DNA of 64,000 nt from Diplonema papillatum (GCA_030068145.1 JAPJBO010000274.1:62001-126000); one strand, 5' to 3'. Positions 31,247-43,131 are shown, counted from the stretch's first letter. Numbers and translations are program-made. The notes: a model not told the origin generated them from the sequence alone.

Positions 31247-31514
31247 CTGAAAACCCACGTCAAAACCACCGGTTTCGTGCGGTGACGGTGTAACTGGTTC
31301 AAAACATCGTCGTTCTTCTCCACACGTAGTATGCGCAGTGCATGCACACGTGGCACCACTACATAACGAGACGTGTACCTTATCCCGGCATGTAACGGTG
31401 CACGGAGCATCCACGGAGCATCACGTAGTAGCGCAGAAGGCTGCTGAGTATGGCTTTCAGGACGACCTCAGGAGGACCTCAGACCCTGGATCCACCATGC
31501 TCGCGTCGTACCCG

Positions 31515-31612
31515 AAAAGCGTGTGTGGTGCAACCAAAATGCGTGTACATCCACACGAAACGCGGGCGTGACCCCCGCTTTTTAACTCCACTGCTGAGGC
31601 TGGACACCACCG
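31515..31612 (-). repeat. Hairpin repeat family, reverse copy
   Basis: In reverse it reads GGTGGTGTCCAGCCTCAG, TGGAGTTAAAAAGCGGG, CACGCCCGCGTTTCGTG, TACACGCATTTTGG, closely matching 10601-10700. Confidence 0.75.
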
Positions 31613-31672
31613 TGTGTTTAATCTAGTGGAATCCAGCGAGCTCCAACAAATACGTTTTGAGAATGTCTTGCG

Positions 31673-34600
31673 TCAGACAGCTTGCGAGCTGCCGAGCCTT
31701 CTCCGCAGCCTTGGCAGGGACGAGGAGCTGCCGGAAGCAATGGAGGACAAATCGGTGTGGCAAGACGACTTCACGTCGGCGCCAGTGCGCTGCTGGCGCT
31801 TGACGACGAAGATGACGCCCGCCATCCACTTCGGCATCGACCACGCGAACGCGGGCCCGAGCTTCAGAGCGCTGAACTTGTCGATCGGGAGGCCCCTCTG
31901 CGTGCAGGTGATGAGGATGTTGCGGAAGGCGCACTGCCGAGACAGGCTTTCCCCCGCGGTTTCTTCCGGGTGGGCCGGCAGGATGAAGGCTTCGCAGATC
32001 AGCCGGGGTAGCTGCGGGGTGGACAGCAGGTCCGGGTGGTAGTCGAGGAGGGTTTTGAGAAGTGAGTGGCTTTTAATGCCGGCGAGGTTCCGCACCAGCA
32101 GGTTGCAAGGGTACCGGGGGTCGAAGCAGCGGTGCGGGACGGTCGGCGACGTCGCGATCAGGTGCACGAGCTCCGAGGGGAGGGGCGGCGCGTCCGCCGG
32201 CGAGAACACGCCGATCTGCGACACGACGGCCTCGACAAAGCTGGCGCCGCGCGCCTTTGGTGCGGGCAGCGCGACCGAGGCGCCGAGCTTGACCAGCAGG
32301 GGGACCCACTTCAAATGCTCACCCTGCGCCGCGGCGAAGCTCAGCGGCGTCTCGCCCGCGTCGTTCGCGTGGTCGATGTGGTCCACCAGGTACTCTCGCA
32401 GGCACGGCCAGCTCACGCAGTGCGGCTTCGCCGCACTTGCCGCCGCAGCCAACGGCCGGCCCAGTCCCGCGGGGTTCTCCTTGTCGCACGACAGCGTCGT
32501 GTGCGTGTGGGTCAGCCGGTCGTCGGCGAAGGACATCGAATTGATCGAGTCCGTTTCCGTCCTCTCGGTGGCCACATCGTGCTCGTCGGCGGGCATCGAG
32601 CACCTGCTCTCGACCTGGAAGCTCATAGTGTCGTATTCGTCCCAGTCGGACCCCAGCCCGCTCCGCTTCCGCGCGAACTTATCGACGCTCCCGTTGGCGC
32701 TGGGAGACTTCGCGTTGGTGCTGTTGTTGTTGTTGTTGTTGCTGTTGCTGTCGGCGGCGTCCTGCAGCGGGAGCTTCGTGGAGCGGGTTTTGACCAGCCT
32801 GCGGGTGGAGCTGGAAGCGGAGAAGGACCCGTTGGTGCGGGTCTCGCGCAGCTTCTCGACCACGCCCGGCTTGGCGTGGGACAGGATTTCGAACCAAATG
32901 CGCTCCCTGCCCTTCGAGCGCGCCACCCACGACTGGTTTGCGTCGAACAGCGCGTCGAGCACCTCGGCGATGCTCTGCAACTTGCACCCGGGCTGCGCAG
33001 CCGCCAGCGTGAAGTCGACTGGGTTCCTCCCCGCCGTCAGCCCGTCGCTCGACACCTTCGTCGGGTCTGCTCCCGCTCCCAGCCACCGCCAGCTCGGCGG
33101 TGTGGCTGGGATGTCGTGGGGGATCTTCAGGCAGCCGTCACCGAACGCCGCTCCGAGTGTTTCACGGAGGATGGTCCGCACGACGGCGGGGTGCCCGCGC
33201 TTGCAGGCGCGCAGCAGCGCCGTTTCGCTCGAGCGGCCCCCCGCGCGGGACGCGTCGGCCCCATACCGGAGGAGGAGGAGGCAGACGGCGTCGTGTCCAG
33301 CACCCGCCGCCATCAGCAGGGCCGTGGCCCCGCGGTCGTTCTGCTGGTTCACGTACGCGAGCACCGACTTCTGCGGGCCGAGCGCCGGCGTCGCCGATAA
33401 CGGGGACGGACACCCCGAGCTGCAAAACTCTTCGAAGTCGGACCGGCTGGGGCACGCTCCCACTAGCACCGGCGACGAGAACACCCGCGGCAGCGGGGGG
33501 TCTTCATCGTCGGCATGGTCGGAGCTGCCGCTGCCGAGGGGTAGGTCGCTGGCCAGGCACCACTCGACGAGGGGCAGATCGCCTCGCTGGGCGGCGCGCA
33601 TGAGCAGCGTGTCGCCGGCGGCGGTGGCGGCGTGCTTGCCGATGCTGGGTGCGCCGCACCGCGCCGCTGCTTGCACGACACGCCGTGCGACCACCGCCGA
33701 AGGCGCCGCCAGCAGCACTGGCGGCCACGCGACGTCCGCCGCCGACGGCGCCCCGCCCGCGGCAACCCGCGCCGCCACGCGGTCGAACGTCTTCACCTTC
33801 CCGCGCGCAGCGCTGTGCCACAGCAGCCGGCGCAGCGTTCGGCGCACCCCTCCCGCGCTCCCCGCCTTCGCGGCGGTGTTGTGCAAAGCGAGGTACGCCT
33901 CCAACAGCGTGCTGCGGTGGTTTGGTGTCCGAGCTTTGTATGTGGGTTCCGACGATCCCATGGGACGTGCGAATAATGGTGTGTTTCAACATTTTCCTTC
34001 CGGCGAAAATCGCCCAGTCAGTTGCACTTGTGTTTCCGAAAGATCCGACAGATTGGTATCTTCCGACCTTCTGTTTGTTTAGAGTCAAAGCTAACTTGTT
34101 TGTGAAGTCCAGCTTAGTGCGTTCTTGTGGTGATCAGGTGGCCGGGTGGTGGTTGTGTATCGCAGCTCTCCTTTCTTCCCCCCCGTGTTGGCAGGTTGTG
34201 TCGGACTAGCCCACCCGCTGGTTCCTGCTGGCCAGGCACCTCTCGACGAGGGGGAGGTCGCCTCGCTGGGCGGCGCGTACGGCGCACCCCTCCCGCGCTC
34301 CCCGCCAACAAAGGGCTGCGGTTTCGAGTTTTGAGTTTTGTATGTGTGTGCGGTCCGACGATCCCGCGGGACGTGCAGATATCGGTGTCGTTCGCCCTTT
34401 TCCTTGGCAAAAGTCCGCTCAGCCAGTTCCCCCCCTGCCTCCTCGAAAGAATAACACACCTGCAATCCTCATCGCTGGTGGGCCCCATGCAGTGCTTCAC
34501 GACGACGTCGGCGGTCACGCGGAGACCGCCGACCAGTCCGAACGTGCGCACCAGCTGCCGCGTGACGCGGGGGTTCTGGGCTACGCTCGCGTGCCGCAAC

Positions 34601-35562
34601 GTGCCCGCCTTCACCGTCGTGATTCTGCTCAAGACCCCCGGATCCAGTGCGGCGGCGTCGGTGCCGGTGGGCGGACATCCGGACGCGCGTGCGAGGATCC
34701 AGCGGTTGGTGCACTCGGTGTAGAACGGCGTCGTGCGCGAAACGTGCGGCGGGGCGAGAAGGGCGCCGACCGTCCGGTCGCACGGGATGCGGGCAAGCCA
34801 GTCGTGCCGCAGCGACGACTGCGACCGCGGGACTTTGAACGGGTCCACCAGCGCCGCAACGACCGCCGCCACGCCTGCCCAGCCGCCGCAGGCCCCCCGC
34901 GCCGAGGACACCCCCGCGGAACACGGCGCCGGGGCTGTGACGTGCGCGCCGACGTTGGTGTGCGATCTTTTCGACGAGACGTGCGGTGGGCAGAGCGGCG
35001 GCGGCAGCGGCTGCGAGACGCTGCGGTGCGCAGACGGCGCGGCGGCGGCGGCCGCCGCCGCCGGGAAAGTCTTCGTTTCGTGTGCAGGCGCTGCTTGCCT
35101 CTCGTGTGTGTTTGACGCCGGCGTCGAGTCTTTTTCGTGGAAAGGGAGCGTTTGTCCCGCCGCCGCCTGCGGGGGGGCTTGCCCCGCCGCGAGGGCGCGG
35201 GCGGCGGCCGCAAGTGGGGTGAGCCTTGTGGCGGCGTCGCGGCGGTGCAAGAAGTGGCGCACGACGCGGTTGTCGGCCCAGAGCGCCGCGGCTAGCGGGG
35301 GGTCGCTCGAGAGCAGCGCGTGCACCAGCGGGTTGTCACCGGCGAGCGGGGTGGACGTGGCGGCGAAGTGGAGGAGGCCCTTCAAGGATTTGCCCACGGG
35401 GATGCCGCGGTGCTCGAGGGTGGCCAACGCACTCTGCAGTGCTTCCACACACGAGACTCCGGGTTCGGCTTCATCCGCTTGACCGGCGGACGCGTCCGGC
35501 GTGCTCCTATAGAACACAACTTCCCACTCGTGCGGGACGTCGCTGCTGCAAACTTCCACCAT
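31673..35562 (-). CDS. Two-exon ankyrin-repeat protein
   Basis: Exon 1 is 35562-34460 (ATG at 35562) and ends GATTGCAG/GTGTGT in phase 2. Exon 2 is 33911-31673 and starts after ACCACCGCAG with the single base that completes a Ser codon, giving one frame of about 1,113 residues. Exon 2 carries at least four ankyrin units: GDTLLMRAAQRGDLPLVEWC, GATALLMAAGAGHDAVCLLL, ETALLRACKRGHPAVVRTIL and GETPLSFAAAQGEHLKWVPL. Exon 1 is Ala/Pro-rich with a weaker alpha-helical repeat-like region near its start. A poly-Asn stretch and a Ser/Arg-rich linker separate the ankyrin blocks. Ankyrin proteins are binding scaffolds; the partner cannot be told. An ATG at 33961 could start a shorter product without exon 1. 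The intron contains a decayed copy of the exon 2 start. Confidence 0.82.
34090..34440 (-). pseudogene. Decayed copy of intron end plus exon 2 start inside the ankyrin gene intron
   Basis: 34330-34440 repeats the intron 3' end found at 33915-34025 (in plus sense TTTTGTATGTG, TCCGACGATCCC, GGGACGTGC, TTTTCCTT, CAGTCAG/CAGCCAG). Next to it, 34200-34320 repeats pieces of exon 2 (GCCAGGCACCWCTCGACGAG, CGCCTCGCTGGGCGGCGCG, GCGCACCCCTCCCGCGCTCC) with internal deletions, which makes it frame-broken. It is a truncated tandem duplicate of the acceptor region and exon. Confidence 0.75.
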
Positions 35563-35746
35563 TTTCTTTCCAAGAGCTGGCAGTCACTGCAGGGCTCTCT
35601 TTGCTCTCTCTCTCTCTGTCTCTGTTTATTTTTTTCACAAAAGGACGATTGTGTCCTTCAACGTGCAGTCGCGTGCAATGCTCGTCCCTTTTATTTGAGT
35701 TATTTGTGGTTGTTTTGGAGTGATGGTTAGCTTGTTACTCCGTAAT

Positions 35747-35777
<31 letters not shown>

Positions 35778-37100
35778 GACTGCCCTGGTCTTCTCTGTTT
35801 CGAGGGTTTTAGAGTGACCAGTCGACGATTCTCCTGTAGTTTCTTGTGGTGTCTTTTGTATTTCTTTCGTGGTATTTGGTATTTCGAGTTTTGTGTGTGA
35901 GTGTTTTTTTTAGAGTTATATTTTTCTTTGAGTATTTTGCTTTTGGTTTTTCCCCTGTTTTTTTTTTTTTTTTTTTTTAATCGGAGAGACTAGGCGAGCA
36001 GGTCCTGCGAGCCTCACTGAACTTACAACTGGCACTCCACGAACAGTGCTTACGTTGACTTTTTTAATACTAAATGCTCGCAGCGCTCCAGAATGGTACT
36101 TGTGATCATCGAACTTCGCAAGCCCTACAGTCAGCGAGCCTTACAACGCATTGGTCGGCAAAAGGCCTATGCGAATCCCCTGAAGTCGGTTCAAACACAC
36201 AAGCTCAGTTTCTCGAAGGGCCGTTTTTGAACTACAATTCGTCCTATCCGGGCATAGTTCACCATCTGTCGGGTCCCAACAAGTGTACTTAACCTCAAAT
36301 CCCTTTCCAGTAAATCAGGATTGGGCTGTGCTGCGTCCTCAAGGATTAGCACATCTCCCTTTCAGTGCGGCTTGTGGGTTTGACACCCTAAGCCTCGCAC
36401 ACGTGTTAGACTCCTTGGTCCGTGTTTCAAGACATGGGGTTCCTGTGTGCACCGCCGCTTGTCGGCTCAGCCCCCACAGGGCTGCAGAGGCTTTAAATGC
36501 TCGGCTGTGCTCCCAACTCCTGTAAATGCCTCGAAACTCGCTTTAAAGCAACGAGAGAGAGCTTGCGGTGAAGAAAACTTCCGTCACCGGTTCAAGAAAA
36601 GACGGGAACGGCTTCGAAAAACACGGATTCTGCCTGGTGTGCTCTGAATGAAGACTCGTCGCGTGTTGCCCCGACCAATCTACAGAAGGCCGCGACCAGG
36701 TTGGGGTCTGTTCTACGAGGTGCAAAGGGCAGCCTGGTATAGAATTAGACGAGCAGGTTCGTCTTGGTCCCTTCAGTGCAACATAACCACAAAAGAAAAG
36801 AGAGAGAGAGAGAGAGAGAGAGAGACGAGTTAGAGTGCAGGGACCATCTCTCCGGGGAGTTTCATTCTTCCATCAGTAAGAAAATCAATCCCGGCACACT
36901 CGACTTTTTTCCTTTTTTCACGAACTATTATTATTGAACCAGTCAGGCCTCCCATCGTACGTCTTCCTAACAGCAGCGAGTAGCCGCCGGAAATTCTTGG
37001 AAAAGACAGGGCAGATGCCCGCACATCCGTGGCGGGGTGGAGTGTGTGTTGGGGATCCGTTTTTTACACATGTGCGTGTGTTTGTCGTGCGAAGATAGAA
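35563..37100. other. Upstream region with long homopolymers, no recognised gene
   Basis: It contains CTCTCTCTCTCT near 35605, T runs at about 35748-35777 and 35959-35980, and a GA microsatellite at 36800-36832. 36836-36870 (GAGTTAGAGTGCAGGGACCA, CATCTCTCCGG) is a fragment of the LINE-family tail also at 7937 and 28290. Open frames at 36074-36525 have no domain. Confidence 0.5.
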
Positions 37101-37115
37101 CTAAACGCGACCTAC

Positions 37116-37169
37116 CGTTTGATCCTTGGCAAAGGCCAGCGGCGTGTTCGAGCACAAGGCGCAGACAGT
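37116..37169 (-). CDS. Possible 54-nt internal exon of an unrecognised gene
   Basis: A very good acceptor (CCTTCCCCCAG) and a good donor (ACG/GTAGGT) bracket 18 codons in phase 0, TVCALCSNTPLAFAKDQT. Splice signals are the only evidence; no family recognised and neighbouring exons are not resolved. Confidence 0.3.
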
Positions 37170-37436
37170 CTGGGGGAAGGGGAAAGGAAAGGAGAATGAA
37201 ACGAAACACTCATGGTGGCACGGCGGCGGCTGCGGTGGGCGTGTTTCCGACGCTTTGGACTTCTTTCTTGCTTGCTTGCTCTTTGTGTGCTTGCACTGAC
37301 CGGTGCTCGCTTTGTGGCCGGTGGCCCGGCCCGGCCGTATTGCAAAACTGCCTCCGGGCTGAGTTGTGGCTCCTCTTCGCACTGCGTGCCACATCATCCG
37401 CCCCCTCCCTGTGGCACACTGAATTGTTTGCCCCTC

Positions 37437-37600
37437 TGAACAAGGGCACTTGCGCGTACGCTATGCACAAGGAGAGACTCTAACACAGCCAATTCTGGAT
37501 TTATCCTGAGTGGCGGTGAGCAAGGGCACTTGCACGTACGCTATGCACAAGGAGAGACTCTAACACAGCCAATTCTGGATTTATCCTGAGTGGCGGGTAA
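37437..37600. repeat. Direct tandem duplication of about 78 bp
   Basis: GAACAAGGGCACTTGCGCGT onwards through ATTTATCCTGAGTGGCGG is repeated at once starting GAGCAAGGGCACTTGCACGT, nearly identical. This is a recent local duplication. Confidence 0.9.
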
Positions 37601-37844
37601 GAGTTCCTCTCCTTGCTGTAGCGACAACGAAAGTCTTCGACTCTTTCTTTACCTTCGGAACAGCTCTTTTTCCACCGGCTTTGCTTTTCCTCGTGTGGTC
37701 CGGAATTGTTCAGGACAACAGTGCTGCGAGTACGCTCGTCACGCTGCAGAACCCCAGGATGACCGGGTGTATGTCAGGATGAAATTCGATTTCTGCAAGC
37801 TGACGGCAGGCTCCCTCAAGGGATCAGACCATCTTCGCAGCGAA

Positions 37845-38165
37845 GGTAAATGCACTGTCCGCATTTGTCAGCGGCAGCCTTGAGGCGAGCAACCGCGTCT
37901 TGCATTGGGACCGACTGACCCATGCCCACTTCGCTGTTGACGCACGTTCTCGCGGGGCGAAGGTAAGCGCGCTTTCCGCATTCGTCAGCGGCAGCTTTGA
38001 GGCGAGCAACCGCGCCTTGCATTGGGACCGACTGCCCACTTTGCTGTTGGCGCACGTTCTCTCGCGGGGCGAAGGTAAGCGCGCTTTCCGCATTCGTCAG
38101 CGGCAGCTTTGAGGCGAGCAACCGCGCCTTGCATTGGAACCGACTGACCCATGCCCACTTCCTGT
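37845..38165. repeat. About 111-bp tandem repeat, three copies
   Basis: Units contain CATTCGTCAGCGGCAGCTTT, GAGGCGAGCAACCGCG, TTGCATTGGGACCGACTG and CTCGCGGGGCGAAGGTAAGC. Each unit boundary carries GCGAAG/GTAAGC followed 26 nt later by TTCGTCAG/CGG, which looks like a very short intron, but the reading frame does not stay open across units. It lies just 3' of the channel gene. Confidence 0.85.
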
Positions 38166-38416
38166 AGACACGCGTTATCTCGCGGGGCCAGCAAGCGCTC
38201 GCACACAAGCGGGTCCGAGCGCAGGCGGCCTGCACCTTTTCGGCGATCCAATACGCGCGCCTGCGTCTCGCGCCCCGCGATCAACTTCGAACCCTGCTGG
38301 CTTGCGGCAATCCCCCTCAGGGAGGTCCGGGCATCTTGTCGCAGGGAAGAAGACGCGGCGCGCATCCAAGGACACCGCACGGCAGGTCGTGGTAGAACCC
38401 GAAGGGAGGCGCCGTT

Positions 38417-41400
38417 TCACGATCCTGACAAACGTGGCGGGGGCACGGGCGGCGGAGACAAGGAAGGTGGCAGGCTTGGCGTCGAGGGTGGAGACGAGGG
38501 TTTGGACGGCGTCCTCTGCGGAAGGCCCGGGACGCTCCGCACTGCGTACGAGTGCACGCTCTGCATCCGTTTCAGCTTGGTCTGCGGGGACAGCTGTTCT
38601 TCGGTCAAGTCCGCGGAGGAAGTCGTTTCCTTCTGCCGCTCTTGCATCTCGGCTATCATCTTCACGCGCGCCTCCGTCTCGCGCTCCATGACCAGCTTTA
38701 ATTCCTGCGAAGCCTCGACGATCCTCGAGAAGTTCACCTTGTCCAGCCGGTACAGCACGCACGCCGTGAGGGACCGCACGGACGCTATCCGGTGCGTGTG
38801 CAGCAGCAGCGAGATCTCGCCGAACCAGCTGCCTTCCGTCAGGTTCGTCGCCCAGGTCTCCTCGCCGTTTGCCCCCGGGAGGAGGACCTCGACGATGCCG
38901 TTGTGGAGGAAGTACATCTCTCGCCCGACGTCGCCAGTCGTGATCAGGTACTTGCGCGGCGGGCAGTACTCTTCGACCAGGTGCCACACGAGCATCGAGA
39001 CGACGTCGCGCGACAGGGCTTCGAACATGGGCACCTTCGTGAGCAGCTCCCGCTTGAGGTGAAACGCGATTTTTTCCTGGATCGTCTCCGGCAGCTCTTC
39101 GAGGATGGCCTTGTAGTCCTTGATGTTCGCTTCGAGGATCGAAGGGTACACTGAGAAAGCTTCGCGCTGCGTGCCCCAAGGAATCTTGTTGCGCTCCATC
39201 AGAAATTCGAGCCGTCGGCGCCGCTCTTGCACGGTCAGCTTGAAGGGGTCCGTCGTGATGAAGTACGAACCGGCGCGGCCGCCGCAGATGACCATCCACA
39301 GGATCCCGAAGATCTCGAACACGCTCACGAGCACCCGCGAACCGTTCTTCGTCGGCGTCAGGTCGCCGTACCCGACGCTGGTGAGGGTCGACACGACGAA
39401 GTAAAACGCCGCCACGTACGCCGTCACGACGTCCTCCTGCGCTGGCTCTTTCAACCCTTGCTCCTCCTGCGTCGCCACCATGAGCCAGATGCACGAGCAC
39501 ACGTGGATCAGCACGGCTGTGTAGAAGAACGCGAAAAGGCACTCTTCCTTGTACGACAAGGACCGGGTCGGCGTGCATTTTCGGTACAGCCGGTGCACTC
39601 GGAAAAAGCGGAGGGTCTTCAGGATGGACAGGTGCACGGCGACCGTCTCGTCGATGCTAAGCGCCAGCACGTCGAGAGGCAGCGACGCGACGAGGTCGAG
39701 CACGAATAGTGACGTCAGGTACCTCTTCTTGATCTGGTCCACTTGTTCGATGATCAGCCAGCCGTCGACGACGAACGTCCGCATCTGCGTGTCAGCTTGG
39801 TGTTGCATATTATTGCCTACAATGGTGAACCCTTGGGATAAACGGGACGAAGAATGAGTCGGTAGTTTGGATTGGAGTGCAATGAATCTGTGGCGATAAC
39901 TTTGCATCGCCGGCCCCGCGGTCATCTCTTCGCACGCGATGTGCCGTGCTTCCTCCTCTTCCGCTCGCTTTGGTCGTCGCGTTCTGGCACGCGCTTAGTG
40001 CTTCTTCCTCTCTTCGCCTGCGTGATCAGCCCCTTCGGCAATCAGTAGGTGTTGTCAGGACGGTGTGCCTTGCGCCCCAAGTGGTTCACCATGAAGCGCA
40101 AGTGCGAAATGGACTGCGATTCGTTTGGCGGAGTAGATGGTGATCCCGAAAGGCCGACTGCGTGCGTATGCTGAAAAGCGCATCCCCACTTCTTAGTCCG
40201 CGTGTCCAGTATCCCCGGCTGCTCGCGACAGTGTGGGGGCTAAAGCTCCGCCCCTCGTACTACCCAGGTGAAAAACATCAGATATTTCCTGAAAAAGCTA
40301 AAAGTACACCCCTCAAAGTTTCAGAGTGACTCGTACTATTTAGCCACTAGTTCACCACTATTTAACCACTATTCAACTACCATTCAACCAGTGGCATGTA
40401 GAGTGAGTCTCATGAGGCCTCACTCTAAGTGATGCTGATTGGCTCACTCTAAGCACTGAAACCGCATTTTCTTGGTTGTCGCTAAACTGAACTGGGGGGT
40501 TTCCGCCGAAATCGTCCGTTTTCTAATTCGTCTAAGTGACGCTGAAACCGCACTTTTCAGCGTCACAAGCTTTAGTCGGGGCAACCTTTTACTGCTTTCC
40601 GTGTTATCCGAGTGGATCCGTTCCCAACCCGGGCCGCCTTCTGGTACGCCAATCGACGCTCCTGGGCGCAGCTTGATGACCTTCTCACCACTTGATGACC
40701 TTCTCACCACTTGTGTTGCAGTCGGTGGGTGGTATTGACAAGGGGTTATATTGGACACTCGTAACCTCGATGCGATGGTTCTAGCTTGTTCATCGTTTTT
40801 ACACGAGCAAATGGTCAAAAAAGTCGGCTTGAGCGGGCGCCAGCTGTTTTTTTTTTCCAGCGTTCCCATTGTCTTCCGTGTCCGCTTCCGGCTGGGGGTT
40901 CATTCCCGCTGCCTGCTCCTTAAGGCGTTGTGGAAACGAGCAAACAAACAGGCATACCTGCACGTACAAGACGTCGACCAACCAAAAGATGTTTGCGATC
41001 ACCTTCAGAGAAACGGCGAGGCCGTTAAAGCGCAAACCGAATGATCCATCCGACAGCGTCGAAAAGTACAAACTCCAGAAGCTCACCTGTGGTACCGAAG
41101 TCAGTTTTGAGCCGGGGCAGCCGCAAAACAAAGTGCAACTAATATAGACCGTTTCAGATCATACTTTACTCAGCCAAATTTAGGAGAGCCAGAGAAGTTC
41201 CGTCAGGGTACTTGTCTAGCGTTATTTGTGGATTAGAAGGTTGGTATTTTAAAGTCTCCGGTTGACCGTAGGCTTGGGTATGGAGGGGGGTTGAGAGGGT
41301 TGAGAAAAGTGGGAGGGTGCGGCTCGTTTCGGGTGATGTGTCACTCCGTTGTGAAACCTTGTGAAGTCCCCTGACGCGTTTAGGGGGTGTTTGGGATTGG

Positions 41401-42355
41401 GTGGGAGGGTGCCGTCGTTCTGCTACGGCGTGAACAGCCAGGAAGTTTCGACGCTAATCTTCGACTCTTGGTTATGTTCACCGGGTTGCGTGCTCGTCAG
41501 GTCGTTGCAAGTACAACGTACCTATCACACCTTAGGGTGCGTCACTATTCCCGCAGGAGTTGCATGCTTTCAAGAAAAAGTGCCGTGGCTCTACTTGTAC
41601 GCACAGCACACCAATATAGTTATCAAACAACTACAAGAAAAACGGCAAACCTCGAAGAATAAGACGGCGAGGTAGACCGTGTCCCAGACGGTGCGCACGG
41701 TTGAATCGGGGAGGCGCCACGACGAGGCGCTGTTGTCGAGCTGGCGGAGGTGGTCTGGGGGGTAGAGGGGGCGAATAGGGTCGGCTTCCGGTTCTTGGAC
41801 GTCGGTGCCGGGGTCGTTGTCGTTGATCAGGAAGGAGGGGTGCGGCTTGGGCTGCGGCGAGGTGTCGGACGCCGCGGTCAGGAAGTTGTACACGTCCGGC
41901 TCCGGCAGGTTCGCGCGGTACAAATTGCTCGGCTTCGCTTTGGCCTGCCGCCACCGCTTTGGCCCTGGTACGGAGGCCCGCTGACCGGCCCTCAGCCCAA
42001 ACACGTCTTCCCTATTGAGCTGGGACATCAACCCGTGCTTCGGCGACTCCGGTGCGATGATGCCGCTCACGAAGTCGCCGAGCCCGGTCACGTGGCTGAC
42101 CATGCTCTGCGCGCTGGCCAACCGCAGCTGCCGTCCCCGCGGGACTTCCAGCGAGAGCGTGCTCACGACGCTGCCGTTGCTGTGCGTGTCGTCGTCGGGA
42201 AACGCGGCGTGCGACGTTCTCGACGGCTTCGGCCGCACGCAGGCCTCCCGCCAGCTCGACGCGTCCTCCGGCCCGTCCACCTTCGCCCAAACATCGTTCA
42301 AGAGCCGCAGCTGTGTGTGGTTGCGGGGGCACTCGTCATCTGTCCGCATCCGCAA
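38417..42355 (-). CDS. Cyclic-nucleotide-gated, voltage-sensor type K+ channel, three exons
   Basis: Exons 42355-41651, 41086-40958 and 39784-38417 join in phase 0 at GAG/GTTTGC, ACCACAG, CAG/GTATGC and CACGCAG, giving about 733 residues. Residues 1-220 are a disordered cytoplasmic N-terminus. S1 starts WDTVYLAVLFFE at the exon 1-2 junction; S2 (NIFWLVDVLYVQ) ends exon 2; S3 is RYLTSLFVLDLVASLPLD; S4 is LKTLRFFRVHRLYRK (about 332-346). The pore has STLTSVGYGDLTP with the K+ filter GYG at 416-418. A C-linker and cyclic-nucleotide-binding domain follow (EMYFLHNGIVEVL, GSWFGEISLLL, HRIASVRSL including the phosphate-binding Arg), then a coiled segment and a Pro/Ser tail. This is a plasma-membrane channel of the HCN/CNG/EAG superfamily. 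Intron 2 holds a retroelement tail fragment. Confidence 0.88.
39866..40075 (+). repeat. Retroelement tail fragment inside channel intron 2
   Basis: GTTTGGATTGGAGTGCAATG, AATCTGTGGCGATAAC and GCATCGCCGGC match 28562-28640, and similarity continues (GATGTGCCGTGCTTCC, GTCGTCGCG, GGCACGCGCTTAGTGC) to the region reversed at 28640-28730. It is an intronic insertion of the LINE-family 3' part. Confidence 0.65.
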
Positions 42356-42554
42356 GAGCGGAAAGATTTAACCCGGTTAATACGTTTCCCTCAACGCGTT
42401 TTGAGGTGCTGGAGCGTATTGAAAATGACGCGCCCGAACGCTAGCTTGGTTCTGATCGTTTGGTCATGGACGATGTTCCTCGTCCGGACGTTCCTTCGTC
42501 CCTGAAGGATCAGAAAACGGCCTCTCATGCATGCTTGATGCTAGCACCAGTATA

Positions 42555-42734
42555 ATAATAGTCGGCGATGACATCAATCGCCAAAAAGCTTGGGCATACC
42601 AATTTCGAGTCGCGCTCCTCTTTGTCGTTGAGCTTCTTCAGCTGTACGGATTGTTTGCTTTTAACTTGTCTACGTCGTTCCCTAAAACGCTCCCAACGGT
42701 CTTCATTGGCGTGACGGCAGGGCTGTTCCCGTAA
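42555..42734 (+). CDS. Possible membrane-protein exon, plus strand
   Basis: After an AATAATAG acceptor the plus strand encodes INRQKAWAYQFRVALLFVVE, LLQLYGLFAFNLSTSFPK and TLPTVFIGVTAGLFP, which look like two membrane-associated helices with a helix-breaking FPKTLP turn, then CCC/GTAAAA as a possible donor (otherwise a TAA stop). The pattern resembles transmembrane blocks of large protist surface receptors, but that is a loose impression. It does not join in frame to the exon at 42914. Confidence 0.3.
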   Translation: MIVGDDINRQKAWAYQFRVALLFVVELLQLYGLFAFNLSTSFPKTLPTVFIGVTAGLFP

Positions 42735-42913
42735 AAAAGACAGGCACTTCGTTTTCGTGTGCTTGACAGAAAAAGGAACAATGGCTTCTCAGCCTTCATA
42801 ATACATTTCTAGGAACACGAAGCTTGATGCTCGCTGTGAGCGACGGGAACAACGCTGCCGTGCACATGTACACAAACAGACAGGGTGGCGTTGAAGTTCA
42901 TCGCGAGCTTTAG

Positions 42914-43131
42914 CGGTGTGGGTGGCGGACGGGTACGTGCGGGGGAAGGACGAGGTGACGTGCCCGGAGTGCAAGGGGCTGGGGGTCACCACCGAGTGGC
43001 ATGCTGCGTCGGGTGTCATGCACCTCGCGGCGGCGGGCGGGGCGTCCGTCACCGCGGCCGGCTTCGCGGCCGCGCTGCGCATCGGCTACGCCGGATTGTT
43101 GTCGTCGGGACCATTGTCAACTCGCGAGATT
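42914..43131 (+). CDS. Exon of an unrecognised gene, plus strand
   Basis: Starts after GAGCTTTAG, is open for 72 codons with about 93% G or C at third positions, and ends at GAGATT/GTTAGT. It reads VWVADGYVRGKDEVTCPECK, GLGVTTEWHAASGVMHLAA and a Gly/Ala-rich hydrophobic stretch (ASVTAAGFAAALRIGYAGLL) that could be a membrane helix. The CPEC pair could bind metal with partners elsewhere. Third-position GC strongly favours this frame over the opposite strand. It is the clearest plus-strand coding segment in the window; partner exons are unresolved. Confidence 0.5.

Noticed and set aside
32055..34082. Plus-strand 675-codon frame over the ankyrin gene
   Set aside because: An antisense shadow caused by high GC3 of the real minus-strand gene. 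The minus frame has ankyrin motifs and phase-matched splice sites; this one has neither.
37037..37483. 148-codon plus-strand frame as a gene
   Set aside because: It overlaps a better minus-strand exon candidate and runs into a recent 78-bp duplication; no domain.
38175..39578. Minus-strand 467-codon frame overlapping the channel exon
   Set aside because: An out-of-frame shadow, Arg/Ala/Pro-rich. The channel frame contains S3-S6, GYG and the cyclic-nucleotide domain.
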